Below are positions 9,173 to 16,063 of a stretch of 51,838 bases of DNA, piece after piece. How positions within the stretch are numbered: the stretch's first letter is position 1; every line of letters starts with the position of its first letter. Under the pieces are notes generated by a model. That model saw nothing but the letters and a program-made list of their open reading frames with translations. It did not search any database and was not told where the DNA came from. The DNA is from Ferrithrix thermotolerans DSM 19514 (GTDB lineage Bacteria > Actinomycetota > Acidimicrobiia > Acidimicrobiales > Ilumatobacteraceae): NCBI GenBank assembly GCA_945861025.1, contig CAMASN010000019.1:1-51838 (forward strand), written 5' to 3'. The translations under genes and the position numbers were made by a program.

Positions 9173-10131
9173 TGGCCAAGCGCGGACCCCGCCCGGCGCA
9201 CGAGCGCCTCAAGCGACTCTTGGTGATGTTGCCGTGGCTGATGCAGCGCGAGGAAGTCCCCGTGTCTGAGATGGCCGCGCACTTCGCGCTCACCGAGGCC
9301 GAACTCATTGCCGATATTGAGCGAGCTGCGATGTGCGGCCTGCCTCCGTATCAAGACGAACTGATCGACGTCTACATCGACGAAGGCATGGTCTGCGTTG
9401 GGGTGCGGAGGCTCTTTACGCGACCGTTGCGGCTCACTGCCCCCGAGGGCTTTGCCCTACTCGTGGCGGGTCGCTCAGCGATGCAGTTGCCCGGGGCCGA
9501 CCCGACGGGCCCACTTGGGCGGGCGCTCGACAAGCTTGCCATTGAGCTTGGTGATGATGGCGTTGTGGTCGATCTCGACAGGCCTGAAGCGGCCGACGAA
9601 CTCGCCACCGCCGCAACCAGTGGCGAGCGTTTGCGTATGTCGTACTGGACACCTGCGCGTGACGAAGTAACCGATCGAGACGTAACGCCGCGCGCTGTAT
9701 TCACCGATAGCGGCCACTGGTACTTACTCGCCGACGATCACCGAACGGGCGAGGAACGCATCTTCAGAATCGATCGCATCAGGGCTATCGACGCAACGGG
9801 CATCTTCGATGCGGCGCGCGATGTGGAGATGCCCGACCCTAGGAAGTGGTTTATCGATGACCCCGATTTCGAACGGGTCACCCTGCGGATGCCCACCCAC
9901 ATGTTGTGGATGATCGAGCGCTATCCAACTGACTCGATCACTCAAGACGAGTCCTTTGCCGATATGTCGATTGTGGTGCTTGCGGTAACCGGTGAGCAGT
10001 GGTTGTCGCGGCTGATGCTGCGCTTAGGCGCTTCGACTGTGGTGTTGCAGCCCGAACGATGGTCGTCGTTGGCGGCAACCGCAGCACAGACTGTGCTGCA
10101 CCGTTATGGTGTGGACCACAGCGCGACCTGA
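9172..10131 (+). CDS. pafC: WYL-domain transcriptional regulator PafC
   Basis: Partner of PafB, 319 residues, with an N-terminal HTH-like region (PWLMQREEVPVSEMAAHF) and a WYL domain containing GHWYLLADD near residue 183. The PafBC complex acts as transcription activator after DNA damage. In many actinobacteria pafBC sits by proteasome or tat genes; here the next gene is a convergent DEDDh exonuclease whose 3' end overlaps by 28 bp. A promoter resembling the PafBC target lies before the nuclease gene near 36180. Confidence 0.9.
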   Translation: MAKRGPRPAHERLKRLLVMLPWLMQREEVPVSEMAAHFALTEAELIADIERAAMCGLPPYQDELIDVYIDEGMVCVGVRRLFTRPLRLTAPEGFALLVAGRSAMQLPGADPTGPLGRALDKLAIELGDDGVVVDLDRPEAADELATAATSGERLRMSYWTPARDEVTDRDVTPRAVFTDSGHWYLLADDHRTGEERIFRIDRIRAIDATGIFDAARDVEMPDPRKWFIDDPDFERVTLRMPTHMLWMIERYPTDSITQDESFADMSIVVLAVTGEQWLSRLMLRLGASTVVLQPERWSSLAATAAQTVLHRYGVDHSAT

Positions 10132-10697
10132 TTGGCGTTGCTGACGCCGTGTGCGTGCAGCAAGAACGGCAACACGCCGGCGGTGGCAAGGGCGTCTTCG
10201 AGGGCGTCGTGCGGTCGATCGAGTGACACCCCGTAGCGAACGCAGACATCGGTGAGCTTGTGCGACATCGTGCGACCTGGGTCGAGTTGGCGAGACAGCT
10301 TGAGAGTGCAGAGCGGAGCGCTCAGGTGCAGATCGATGTTGGCTCGCTGTGCACTTTGCTGTAAGAAGCCCGCATCGAACTTGGCGTTGTGGGCGGTGAA
10401 GGTGGTGCCTGCTAACCGAGATGCCAATTCGGTGAGAACGGTCTTGGCTGGCGGCGCTGATCGCAGGGCCGAGCGGGTGAGCCCGTGGATGTGCTGCGGC
10501 CCGAGGCGAAAGAACCAGCGATTGCGGGGGCGGATCAGGCTGACCCACTTGTCGAGCACGGTTCCGTTGCCATCGACCGTGACCACCGCAACCTGCAAGA
10601 CGCGGTGCTTGCTGGACGATAAGCCTGAGGTCTCGACATCGACAACGCCAAAACGTAGGTCTGCCAATGTGCCGAGGCTCGACGGGGAATGACTCAT
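10104..10697 (-). CDS. DEDDh 3'-5' exonuclease (DNA polymerase III epsilon-like)
   Basis: Small cytoplasmic 3'-5' exonuclease of the DnaQ superfamily, 197 residues. The catalytic acidic residues are all present: D20 and E22 in VVDVETSGL, D108 in AHNAKFDAGF, and H163/D168 in HDALEDAL, which defines the DEDDh class. Such single-domain proteins proofread or trim DNA or RNA ends. The ATG at 10697 is chosen over an upstream GTG/ATG because TAGGGT ends 7 nt before it. The 3' end overlaps pafC in convergent orientation. Confidence 0.9.
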   Translation of the reverse strand: MSHSPSSLGTLADLRFGVVDVETSGLSSSKHRVLQVAVVTVDGNGTVLDKWVSLIRPRNRWFFRLGPQHIHGLTRSALRSAPPAKTVLTELASRLAGTTFTAHNAKFDAGFLQQSAQRANIDLHLSAPLCTLKLSRQLDPGRTMSHKLTDVCVRYGVSLDRPHDALEDALATAGVLPFLLHAHGVSNANQVALWSTP

Positions 10698-10704
10698 GTG
10701 CCAC

Positions 10705-10710
10705 ACCCTA
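10705..10710 (-). promoter_or_regulatory. -10 hexamer TAGGGT of the DEDDh exonuclease gene
   Basis: Reads TAGGGT on the minus strand, 7 nt before the ATG at 10697. A TTGCAC hexamer lies a further 9 nt upstream, too close for a normal -35 spacing. Confidence 0.55.
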
Positions 10711-10748
10711 GGCGTGGGGTGCAACATGGTTACGAAACGCGGCGTCGG

Positions 10749-11129
10749 CTATGCCGACATCTGCTCGATAAAGGTCTGCTTGTCGAAGTAGTCGCGCCAC
10801 AACACGATCTTGTTGTTGCGGATGACAAACAAGCCGGCGACGGCAATCTCGAGCCAGTGATCGCCGAGGTGGAAACGATCGAGCCGTTCGTTCATCACGA
10901 CGCCGGCGTGCACTGTGCCCGACTCAACTTGGTGCGACACCAGCCACTCGATTTGGTCGCACATCGCAATGAAGGGTTCAAGGCTGGCGCGAATGCCCTC
11001 GGGGCCAACGACCTTGCCCATCGGCACATTGTCGTATTCGCATTCGTCGTCGACCATGCCGATCGCTGCCTCAAGGTTGCGACTATTGAAGGCACTAATA
11101 AAATCGGAGACGAGTTCGCTTGGTGTCAC
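10749..11129 (-). CDS. limonene-1,2-epoxide hydrolase-like protein
   Basis: A 126-residue cone-fold protein of the SnoaL/LEH group. All active-site positions of limonene-1,2-epoxide hydrolases can be picked out: Y32-x-N34 in EYDNV, R82-x-D84 in ERLDRF and D113 in LWRDYF. That points to hydrolysis of a small hydrophobic epoxide by direct attack of a water, although the true substrate is unknown; family members in actinobacteria also act on sterol-like or polyketide epoxides. The GTG start at 11129 is supported by TAACGT ending 6 nt upstream. Confidence 0.82.
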   Translation of the reverse strand: MTPSELVSDFISAFNSRNLEAAIGMVDDECEYDNVPMGKVVGPEGIRASLEPFIAMCDQIEWLVSHQVESGTVHAGVVMNERLDRFHLGDHWLEIAVAGLFVIRNNKIVLWRDYFDKQTFIEQMSA

Positions 11130-11135
11130 GGCACC

Positions 11136-11141
11136 ACGTTA
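11136..11141 (-). promoter_or_regulatory. -10 hexamer TAACGT of the LEH-like gene
   Basis: TAACGT on the minus strand with a 6-nt spacer to the GTG at 11129; it lies in the short gap after the whiB stop. Confidence 0.55.
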
Positions 11142-11193
11142 GCGAGCGAGGCGGGCACGACTGCCGTTGCAGCGCAACCCGACGACTCTGGGA

Positions 11194-11529
11194 CTAGTTG
11201 GCGAGAGCAGCGGGGCGGGCGCGGATGCCGATGGGTGCCGACACGGTGTACCCGGCGCGGTGGCGTTCTTCTTCTGACTCGCAGCCCCAGAAACCGTATT
11301 CATGGTTGTCACGGGCGAAGCTGCGGCAGTCGTCGACAACGGTGCACTTGGCGCAGATGGCCCCGGCTTGGGTCTCGCGGCGCAATCGTGCCTGCGGACG
11401 TTCGGCGCGTGGAGCAAAGAACAATGAGGTGCGGCCTTTGCATGCAGCAAAGTCGGACCAATGAACCGAATTGCCGAGTCGGGCTTCGACGGCGTTATCT
11501 GCGGGCTGGTTTGGAGACCTCATAAACAT
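11194..11529 (-). CDS. WhiB family iron-sulfur transcription factor
   Basis: A 111-residue Wbl protein, a regulator that binds a 4Fe-4S cluster and usually acts with the primary sigma factor. Cluster cysteines are C30, C59, C62 and C68, with the family spacing C-x28-C-x2-C-x5-C. The G[VI]WGG turn that follows is GFWGC here (79-83), which adds a fifth cysteine. The C-terminal part is basic only at its end (GIRARP). A GAGGT ribosome-binding site precedes the ATG at 11529; a second in-frame ATG lies two codons later. Which Wbl subclass it belongs to cannot be told by eye. Confidence 0.92.
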   Translation of the reverse strand: MFMRSPNQPADNAVEARLGNSVHWSDFAACKGRTSLFFAPRAERPQARLRRETQAGAICAKCTVVDDCRSFARDNHEYGFWGCESEEERHRAGYTVSAPIGIRARPAALAN

Positions 11530-11642
11530 CTGCTGACCTCATCTTCACTGGCCCACGGGCTCAGTAATGGAAGACATTACGGGCTGAACAGATTTAACAC
11601 TAATACTTTGTGCCGGAAATGTACAGAAGGTTACGGTGTGAC
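11530..11642 (-). promoter_or_regulatory. whiB upstream region with short inverted repeat
   Basis: The 113 bp between the phoH stop and whiB hold the inverted repeat TAATG-5 nt-CATTA near 11564-11578 and AT-rich TATTAG and TTAAAT hexamers on the minus strand that could be -10 elements. The ribosome-binding site means this transcript has a leader. The exact promoter is undecided. Confidence 0.35.
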
Positions 11643-13070
11643 TTACAACAACTCGGCAGCCAGGCTGGCGACCTCGCTGCGCTCACAAGCCGACAGCGTG
11701 ACATGACCAAAGCAGGCTTGACCGGCGAAGGCTTGGATGAGCACGGCGAGGGCATTATTCGACTCGCCCATATACGGGGCGTCGATCTGGCTTGTGTCGC
11801 CAGTGAATACAACCTTGGTGCCGTCGCCAATGCGGGTGAGGATTGTTTTGAGCGTGGTTGGCTCGAGGTTCTGGGCCTCGTCGACCACCACGAACTGGCG
11901 ATGCAGCGATCGGCCACGAAGGAAGGTCACCGACTCCATTGAGAGCTGACCCCGAGAAGTGAGGTCTTCGATCAGCGAACGAGCATCTCTGCTGCTGCGC
12001 TGATCGGTGAGTGCAACGATCGAGTCGTGGATCGCCGACATCCACGGATCGAGCTTCTCTTCGAGTCCACCGGGCAGGAACCCGACATCGGCGCGCCCGA
12101 CGGGAATAAGCGGGCGGTAGATAGCCAGGCGTTCGAAGGCTCGTCGCTCGACGACCTGTTCGAGACCGGCGGCTACGGCCAAGAGTGTCTTGCCGGTGCC
12201 GGCGCGCCCGTCGAGAGCCACCACGCTGACCTGCGGATCGAGCAGCAACTCGAGCGCAAACCGTTGCTCTTTAGAGCGTGGACGCAACCCCCACGCTTCG
12301 GGTGTGGTGTGGCTCAGCACATGGAAGTCGTTGCCGCGGCGACGAGCGAGCGCCGACTGCGAACCCGAACGCAGCACGGCGAATCCGTTCTCGTCGAGTT
12401 TGTCGGAGCCTTCGATGTCGTCGACGGCAATGGTTGAGTCGGCGTACAGACGATTAATGCCTTCGTGATCGGTGTTGAGCGTGAGCCAACCAACCGGCCG
12501 GGTGTCGGCAGCGCGGCCGGCCGGGTGATGCTCGACTGCCTCAAGGCCAAGGTGGGCTGCTTTGATGCGCAGCGCCGCATCGTTGGAGACCATTCGAGTA
12601 GGGGCATGGTTTGCCTGGCCGAGCGCAGCACCGATGATGCGGTTGTCGGCTTTCTCGGTGTCGAGTCCGTGCTCGATGAGGAGATGCTTTTGTACGCCGT
12701 TGATCTCGATGCGAAGCGTTCCGGTGTTGTCTGCGGAGCCGACGCGAACCGGCTCGGCAAGCGAGCCCCCATTGCGCATTCGGAGTTCTTCGATAGCGCG
12801 CAGCGCAGTGCGTGCTGCGCGTCCGACATCGTCGGGCCGACTCTTGAGCCCATCGAGTTCTTCGATGACGGTGAGCGGAATCACAACATCGACATCGCCG
12901 AAGCAGTTGATGCAGCCCGGGTCGGCGATGAGTACCGACGTGTCGAGAACGAATCGGGTTCGCTGAGCGGCTCCAGGAGGGATGACCTCTCGGCCCGGAA
13001 CAGGTAGCTCGGAAGGAGCCCTCAAGAGATCGGTCACGGTCATCCCTTCAAACACCACGAGGCGATACAT
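11643..13070 (-). CDS. PIN domain-PhoH ATPase fusion protein (PhoH2 type)
   Basis: Predicted RNA helicase/ribonuclease of 475 residues. The N-terminal PIN domain (about 38-180) shows its acidic residues in VLDTSVLIAD (D43), VIEELD (E70/E71), D142 and SNDAAL (D164). The C-terminal PhoH ATPase has Walker A GRAGTGKT at 288-295, Walker B VVVDEAQN near 395 and TGDTSQID. In mycobacteria PhoH2 cuts RNA in an ATP-dependent manner and may sit with a toxin-antitoxin partner; no small antitoxin gene is visible here. Start is uncertain: ATG 13070 or ATG 13043 (MTVTDLL). Confidence 0.93.
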   Translation of the reverse strand: MYRLVVFEGMTVTDLLRAPSELPVPGREVIPPGAAQRTRFVLDTSVLIADPGCINCFGDVDVVIPLTVIEELDGLKSRPDDVGRAARTALRAIEELRMRNGGSLAEPVRVGSADNTGTLRIEINGVQKHLLIEHGLDTEKADNRIIGAALGQANHAPTRMVSNDAALRIKAAHLGLEAVEHHPAGRAADTRPVGWLTLNTDHEGINRLYADSTIAVDDIEGSDKLDENGFAVLRSGSQSALARRRGNDFHVLSHTTPEAWGLRPRSKEQRFALELLLDPQVSVVALDGRAGTGKTLLAVAAGLEQVVERRAFERLAIYRPLIPVGRADVGFLPGGLEEKLDPWMSAIHDSIVALTDQRSSRDARSLIEDLTSRGQLSMESVTFLRGRSLHRQFVVVDEAQNLEPTTLKTILTRIGDGTKVVFTGDTSQIDAPYMGESNNALAVLIQAFAGQACFGHVTLSACERSEVASLAAELL

Positions 13071-13211
13071 GTTGGCAGTGCGTGTTGGCGAAGCCTTTCG
13101 GTTTCGTCGTGCTCTCAGATATAGCTCAGGTCGCGCATTCGATGGTGGACTGTTCGATGAACATTAGGTGACGCCTTGTGTCGGCAATGTTGAGCGGTGT
13201 GAAGCGCTGCG
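13071..13211 (-). other. intergenic region upstream of the PIN-PhoH gene (141 bp)
   Basis: Lies between the phoH start and the DUF429 stop. An AT-rich CTATATC element on the minus strand near 13120-13130 may be part of a phoH promoter with a 50-60 nt leader. No gene or strong hairpin seen. Confidence 0.3.
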
Positions 13212-13883
13212 CTAAACAACGATTCGCATCAGCAGGTCACGGGCGTCGCGCTGCTCGTGGTGCTCGGGCATCGTGCGGTGTTTCCCTGCGGCGAATCGTT
13301 CGGCACTCCACAGCACTGCGTAGGCATCGAGCACGTCGTCGATGCGCGCAAATCGCAGCGGTATGGGGGTGATGGCGAAGTGAGATTCGACGAGTCGTGT
13401 TCGTTGTTCGATGCCAACCGATGTGTGCTTCGAGGCCAATGGCTCGTCGTTGTTCATCGCGAGGAATGAGCACTCGGGATGCATCTCCGCAACGCGGTGT
13501 TCGTGGTCTCGCGAGATAAACGCATCGACCTCTTTAATCTTCGCCACGATGTTCCACGCTTGTATTGAGATCGCTTTTCCAGTGGCCTCACGCGCGAGCG
13601 CGCATGCCTCTGAGTAGTCGGTTGCTTCGATGCACGCGCGAGGCGGAGTTGGAAACACAGTGCTGCCGCGCGGCCGCAAGTAGCGACGAGCTTCAAAATC
13701 GCTCTGTCGCGAAAAAATATTTGGAAGACCAATCGGCATGTCGATGCCGACGATGTCGAAGGTCGCGATGACGTTGGCGATCGATGGCTCGACATGCGCG
13801 CCGCCGCGACTTGCTACGACCCAGCCACCTTTGCAGCCGTCGACTCCGGCGCAGCGTTGCTGAGGCCGAACATTTCGAGACAT
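13212..13883 (-). CDS. DUF429 protein, predicted RNase H-like nuclease
   Basis: A 223-residue protein that opens with GVDGCKGGWVVA, the first acidic beta-hairpin of the RNase H-like DUF429 family, and later has FDIVGIDMPIGLP (second acidic residue), RGSTVFPTPPRACI and EMHPECSF, which are the family hallmarks. Activity has not been shown for most members, so the function is open. The ATG at 13883 lies inside the 3' end of the upstream GNAT gene (70-nt overlap); the conserved N-terminus starts ten codons in, so a shorter overlap would need a rare start. The two genes are probably co-transcribed. Confidence 0.82.
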   Translation of the reverse strand: MSRNVRPQQRCAGVDGCKGGWVVASRGGAHVEPSIANVIATFDIVGIDMPIGLPNIFSRQSDFEARRYLRPRGSTVFPTPPRACIEATDYSEACALAREATGKAISIQAWNIVAKIKEVDAFISRDHEHRVAEMHPECSFLAMNNDEPLASKHTSVGIEQRTRLVESHFAITPIPLRFARIDDVLDAYAVLWSAERFAAGKHRTMPEHHEQRDARDLLMRIVV

Positions 13884-14506
13884 GGTGTTAGGCCTTCGAT
13901 GCTGATGTCGTCACGGCGTTGAGTTTCCCATGCAGCCCGAGTGAGGCGATAACCGACCATCTCGCGGGGCTCACCGCGGCTGGTCATTCGGTGTCGTCCT
14001 TCGACCTCGTAACCCAGTTTGCGGGTAACGCCAAGTGACTGCGCGTTGTCCTCCCACGACCCAGTGAGGGCTCGGTCTGCCTCAAGTCCAGCGAAGATGA
14101 GGTGCAGTACTGCTGACCGCATCTCGGTACCCAAACCCTTATTTTGAAAGGGCTGGAGCAGATACGAGCCGGTGACAGCGCACCGCATAATGTTGAAGTT
14201 GTCTGCCGCCACTGATTGAGAGCCCACGATCAGATTGTCGGCCACGATGACAAAGTTGCACGTCCAAGACGTGGGCTCCCACAATGCGCGTTGGCTCCAA
14301 TGATGCTGCAGCGTGCGTCGTTGCTGGAGAGGCGCCGGCACGTCGGTCCACTCGATTGAGAACGGCATGTACGACGGATCATGCACGCCGTCCGAGACGG
14401 CGCGCTCCGCGATTTCGGCGACCTCATCGTCGGTGGGATAGCGCAGTTCGAGACGTGGTGTTCGCACATGTAAATCGAAAAGTGGCCAATGCTGAGTGAG
14501 CGACAT
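13814..14506 (-). CDS. GNAT family N-acetyltransferase (RimJ/RimL-like)
   Basis: A 230-residue acetyl-CoA dependent acetyltransferase of the RimJ/RimL/SpeG-like branch. It starts with TPRLELRYPTDDEVAEIAERA and has the acetyl-CoA binding P-loop in FQNKGLGTEMR (Q/RxxGxG). The segment NAQSLGVTRKLGYEVEGRHR is the usual C-terminal motif. It may acetylate a protein N-terminus or a small amine; the substrate cannot be read from sequence. About 20 extra C-terminal residues reach into the DUF429 gene. It is divergent from hup. Confidence 0.88.
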   Translation of the reverse strand: MSLTQHWPLFDLHVRTPRLELRYPTDDEVAEIAERAVSDGVHDPSYMPFSIEWTDVPAPLQQRRTLQHHWSQRALWEPTSWTCNFVIVADNLIVGSQSVAADNFNIMRCAVTGSYLLQPFQNKGLGTEMRSAVLHLIFAGLEADRALTGSWEDNAQSLGVTRKLGYEVEGRHRMTSRGEPREMVGYRLTRAAWETQRRDDISIEGLTPCLEMFGLSNAAPESTAAKVAGS

Positions 14507-14553
14507 GAACGCAGTGAATCGTGTTCGTCTTGCGCGATCAAGTGATTTCGATG

Positions 14554-14571
14554 TAGTTGCATTTGCAACTA
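14554..14571. promoter_or_regulatory. inverted repeat in the GNAT-hup divergent region
   Basis: A perfect 7-bp inverted repeat, TAGTTGC-ATTT-GCAACTA, sits between the GNAT and HU starts, about 80 bp before hup. It could be an operator for a dimeric regulator or a small hairpin. GATAAT at 14607-14612 is a plausible hup -10, placing the repeat just upstream of the promoter. Confidence 0.4.
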
Positions 14572-14652
14572 TCTAAATGCTTGTAATCACTGCGCGAAGC
14601 GTGTTCGATAATGCTTGCGTAACGCTCCGTTAACCGAGGAGGAAATTAGAAA

Positions 14653-14940
14653 ATGACAAAAGCAGAATTGATTGAAGCGGTTGCAACGAAAGCCGAAGTG
14701 ACGAAGGCAGATGCCGAGCGCACTCTTGCGGCTTTCTTCGACCAGGTAGTTGCTGTGGCAAAAAATGACGACAAAGTTGCTTGGCCGGGCTTCGGCTCGT
14801 TCAGCACAAGCAAGCGTAAAGCGCGCGTTGGTCGTAACCCACAGACCGGTGCTGAGGTGAAGATCGCAGCATCGACGAATATGAAGTTCACCTCGAGTTC
14901 AACACTCAAGGCTGCGCTGAATCCGAATAAGAAGAAGTAA
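14653..14940 (+). CDS. hup: HU family nucleoid DNA-binding protein
   Basis: A 95-residue HU core protein: helix-turn-helix dimerisation region (1-40), then beta-arms with the DNA-intercalating proline in GRNPQTG (P63) and a final helix ending in NKKK. HU bends and compacts DNA. Most mycobacterial and streptomycete relatives of the HupB type carry a long Lys/Ala/Pro-rich tail on the same chain; this one stops after the core. A GAGGAGG ribosome-binding site lies about 10 nt before the ATG. A repeat-rich basic mini-gene begins 28 bp downstream, and both end at one terminator. Confidence 0.96.
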   Translation: MTKAELIEAVATKAEVTKADAERTLAAFFDQVVAVAKNDDKVAWPGFGSFSTSKRKARVGRNPQTGAEVKIAASTNMKFTSSSTLKAALNPNKKK

Positions 14941-14968
14941 CCGAGAAATCAACAAGAAGGGAACAGAC

Positions 14969-15097
14969 GTGGCAGCAACAAAGAAGGCTCCGGCCAAGAA
15001 GGCAGCTCCTGCAAAGAAGGCAGCTCCTGCAAAGAAGGCTGCACCTGCAAAGAAGGCTGCACCTGCAAAGAAGGCTGCTCCAGCCAAGAAGAAGTAG
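14969..15097 (+). CDS. 42-aa lysine-rich PAKKAA-repeat protein (histone H1-like tail)
   Basis: A small reading frame from GTG 14969 to TAG 15097, with AAGGGA 6 nt before the start. It encodes MAATKK followed by six copies of APAKKA-type repeats and a final KKK: 15 lysines, the rest nearly all Ala and Pro. The repeat resembles the C-terminal tails of HupB and H1-like proteins, which bind DNA non-specifically. Synonymous codons vary between repeats, so the peptide rather than the DNA repeat seems preserved. It lies 28 bp after the HU core gene in the same orientation, before the shared terminator, which suggests a two-gene operon giving HU core and tail as separate proteins. Confidence 0.75.
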   Translation: MAATKKAPAKKAAPAKKAAPAKKAAPAKKAAPAKKAAPAKKK

Positions 15098-15126
15098 TCA
15101 ACGAACCATCCGGTTTGGAGCGCGTC

Positions 15127-15161
15127 GAACGGGGGGCTACGGCCTCCCGTTCGTGCTTTTT
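15127..15161 (+). terminator. rho-independent terminator with UACG tetraloop
   Basis: An 11-bp stem (GAACGGGGGGC with GCCTCCCGTTC, one G-U pair) closed by the very stable C(UACG)G tetraloop, followed by a GTGC spacer and five T. It ends the hup operon and faces the 3' end of the convergent PhyH gene. Confidence 0.9.
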
Positions 15162-15193
15162 CGGGTGAGTGAAGCGCCGCCTGAAATGGGCAT

Positions 15194-16054
15194 CTACGAG
15201 CTCGGCGGCTCGAACCCGAGACCCACTGGCACATCTTCGTAGTCGACAGTCCAGAGCCGTGTGGCGTCGCCGGGCACCGTGTTGTAACAGCGCCAGCCGA
15301 GTAACTGCTGGGCGCGTTCGGGCAAGTGCTTCACCGTGTCCCAATCGACCCCAAGCGGCCCCGCCTCTTCGGGCGTGAGCCAACCGAGCACGTACGACAA
15401 GTGCAAGCCGAACCGCCACTGATCGGCGGTCACGTTTGCGCCAGCGCCGTGCAATGCGCGACCGGTATAGATCATTCCGCTGCCTGCCGGCATAGTGGCC
15501 GCAACGGTGGCTGCTTCAGCGGGCCCAGCGGTGTAGTCGGGCCAGCTGTGGCTACCAGGCGCCACGCGCGTCGCGCCGACCTCTTCGGTGAAGTCGGTGA
15601 TCGCAAACATGCAACTCACTTGGACCTCAAAGCCATCGGGTCGGCTCATCGTGCGCCAGTTGTCGGCGTCTCGATGCAACCCCTGTGCCGCCTCGCCCGG
15701 GCCGATGATCATCATCTGGCCGGTGTTCATCCAGTAGCCCGTGCAACTTGGAAGCAGGAGTGCATCGGCCACGGCGAGCAGCGTTGGGTGCAGCAATATG
15801 TCGACGAAGGCAGTGCTGCGATGAGCGAGTCTCGTGAACCGTTTGGTGGTGTTTCCCCAGAAGTGCTGAACGTCGGAGTCGGCGCAGCGCGTGCCAGCCT
15901 GAAACGTGCTTGCGGCGAGTTCCATGTCGTGGCGAAATCGGGTAACGAGATCGGGCGAGAGCAGTTGATCGACGATGACTGCGCCGTCGGCATGCAACGT
16001 ATTAACAATTGTGTCTATCGGTGCGTCGTGAGCGACGTGCTGAAGTGAAGTCAT
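15194..16054 (-). CDS. phytanoyl-CoA dioxygenase family protein
   Basis: A 286-residue Fe(II)/2-oxoglutarate dependent oxygenase of the PhyH family. The iron ligands are H127 and D129 in GLHRDAD and H202 in RALHGAGANVT; R214 in WRFGLHLSY can hold 2-oxoglutarate. Members hydroxylate acyl-CoAs, amino acids such as proline or ectoine, or secondary metabolites; the substrate is unknown. It follows the PIG-L gene by 9 nt, so the two are probably expressed together. Confidence 0.87.
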   Translation of the reverse strand: MTSLQHVAHDAPIDTIVNTLHADGAVIVDQLLSPDLVTRFRHDMELAASTFQAGTRCADSDVQHFWGNTTKRFTRLAHRSTAFVDILLHPTLLAVADALLLPSCTGYWMNTGQMMIIGPGEAAQGLHRDADNWRTMSRPDGFEVQVSCMFAITDFTEEVGATRVAPGSHSWPDYTAGPAEAATVAATMPAGSGMIYTGRALHGAGANVTADQWRFGLHLSYVLGWLTPEEAGPLGVDWDTVKHLPERAQQLLGWRCYNTVPGDATRLWTVDYEDVPVGLGFEPPSS

Positions 16055-16063
16055 GATGTGGGC

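Noticed and set aside
11643-13070. PIN-PhoH as part of a toxin-antitoxin (PhoAT) pair
   Set aside because: No small antitoxin frame with a ribosome-binding site lies just upstream of the start; only a 141-bp gap without a convincing ORF.
15002-15085. Tandem 18-bp DNA repeats as possible CRISPR or regulatory repeats
   Set aside because: There are no spacers, the unit is in frame, and differences between units are synonymous, so they are coding repeats.
14899-15234. Minus-strand frame with Gly-Ala-Ala-Phe-Phe-Ala repeats
   Set aside because: It is the complement of the PAKKAA repeats. The plus strand has a ribosome-binding site, start, stop and terminator.
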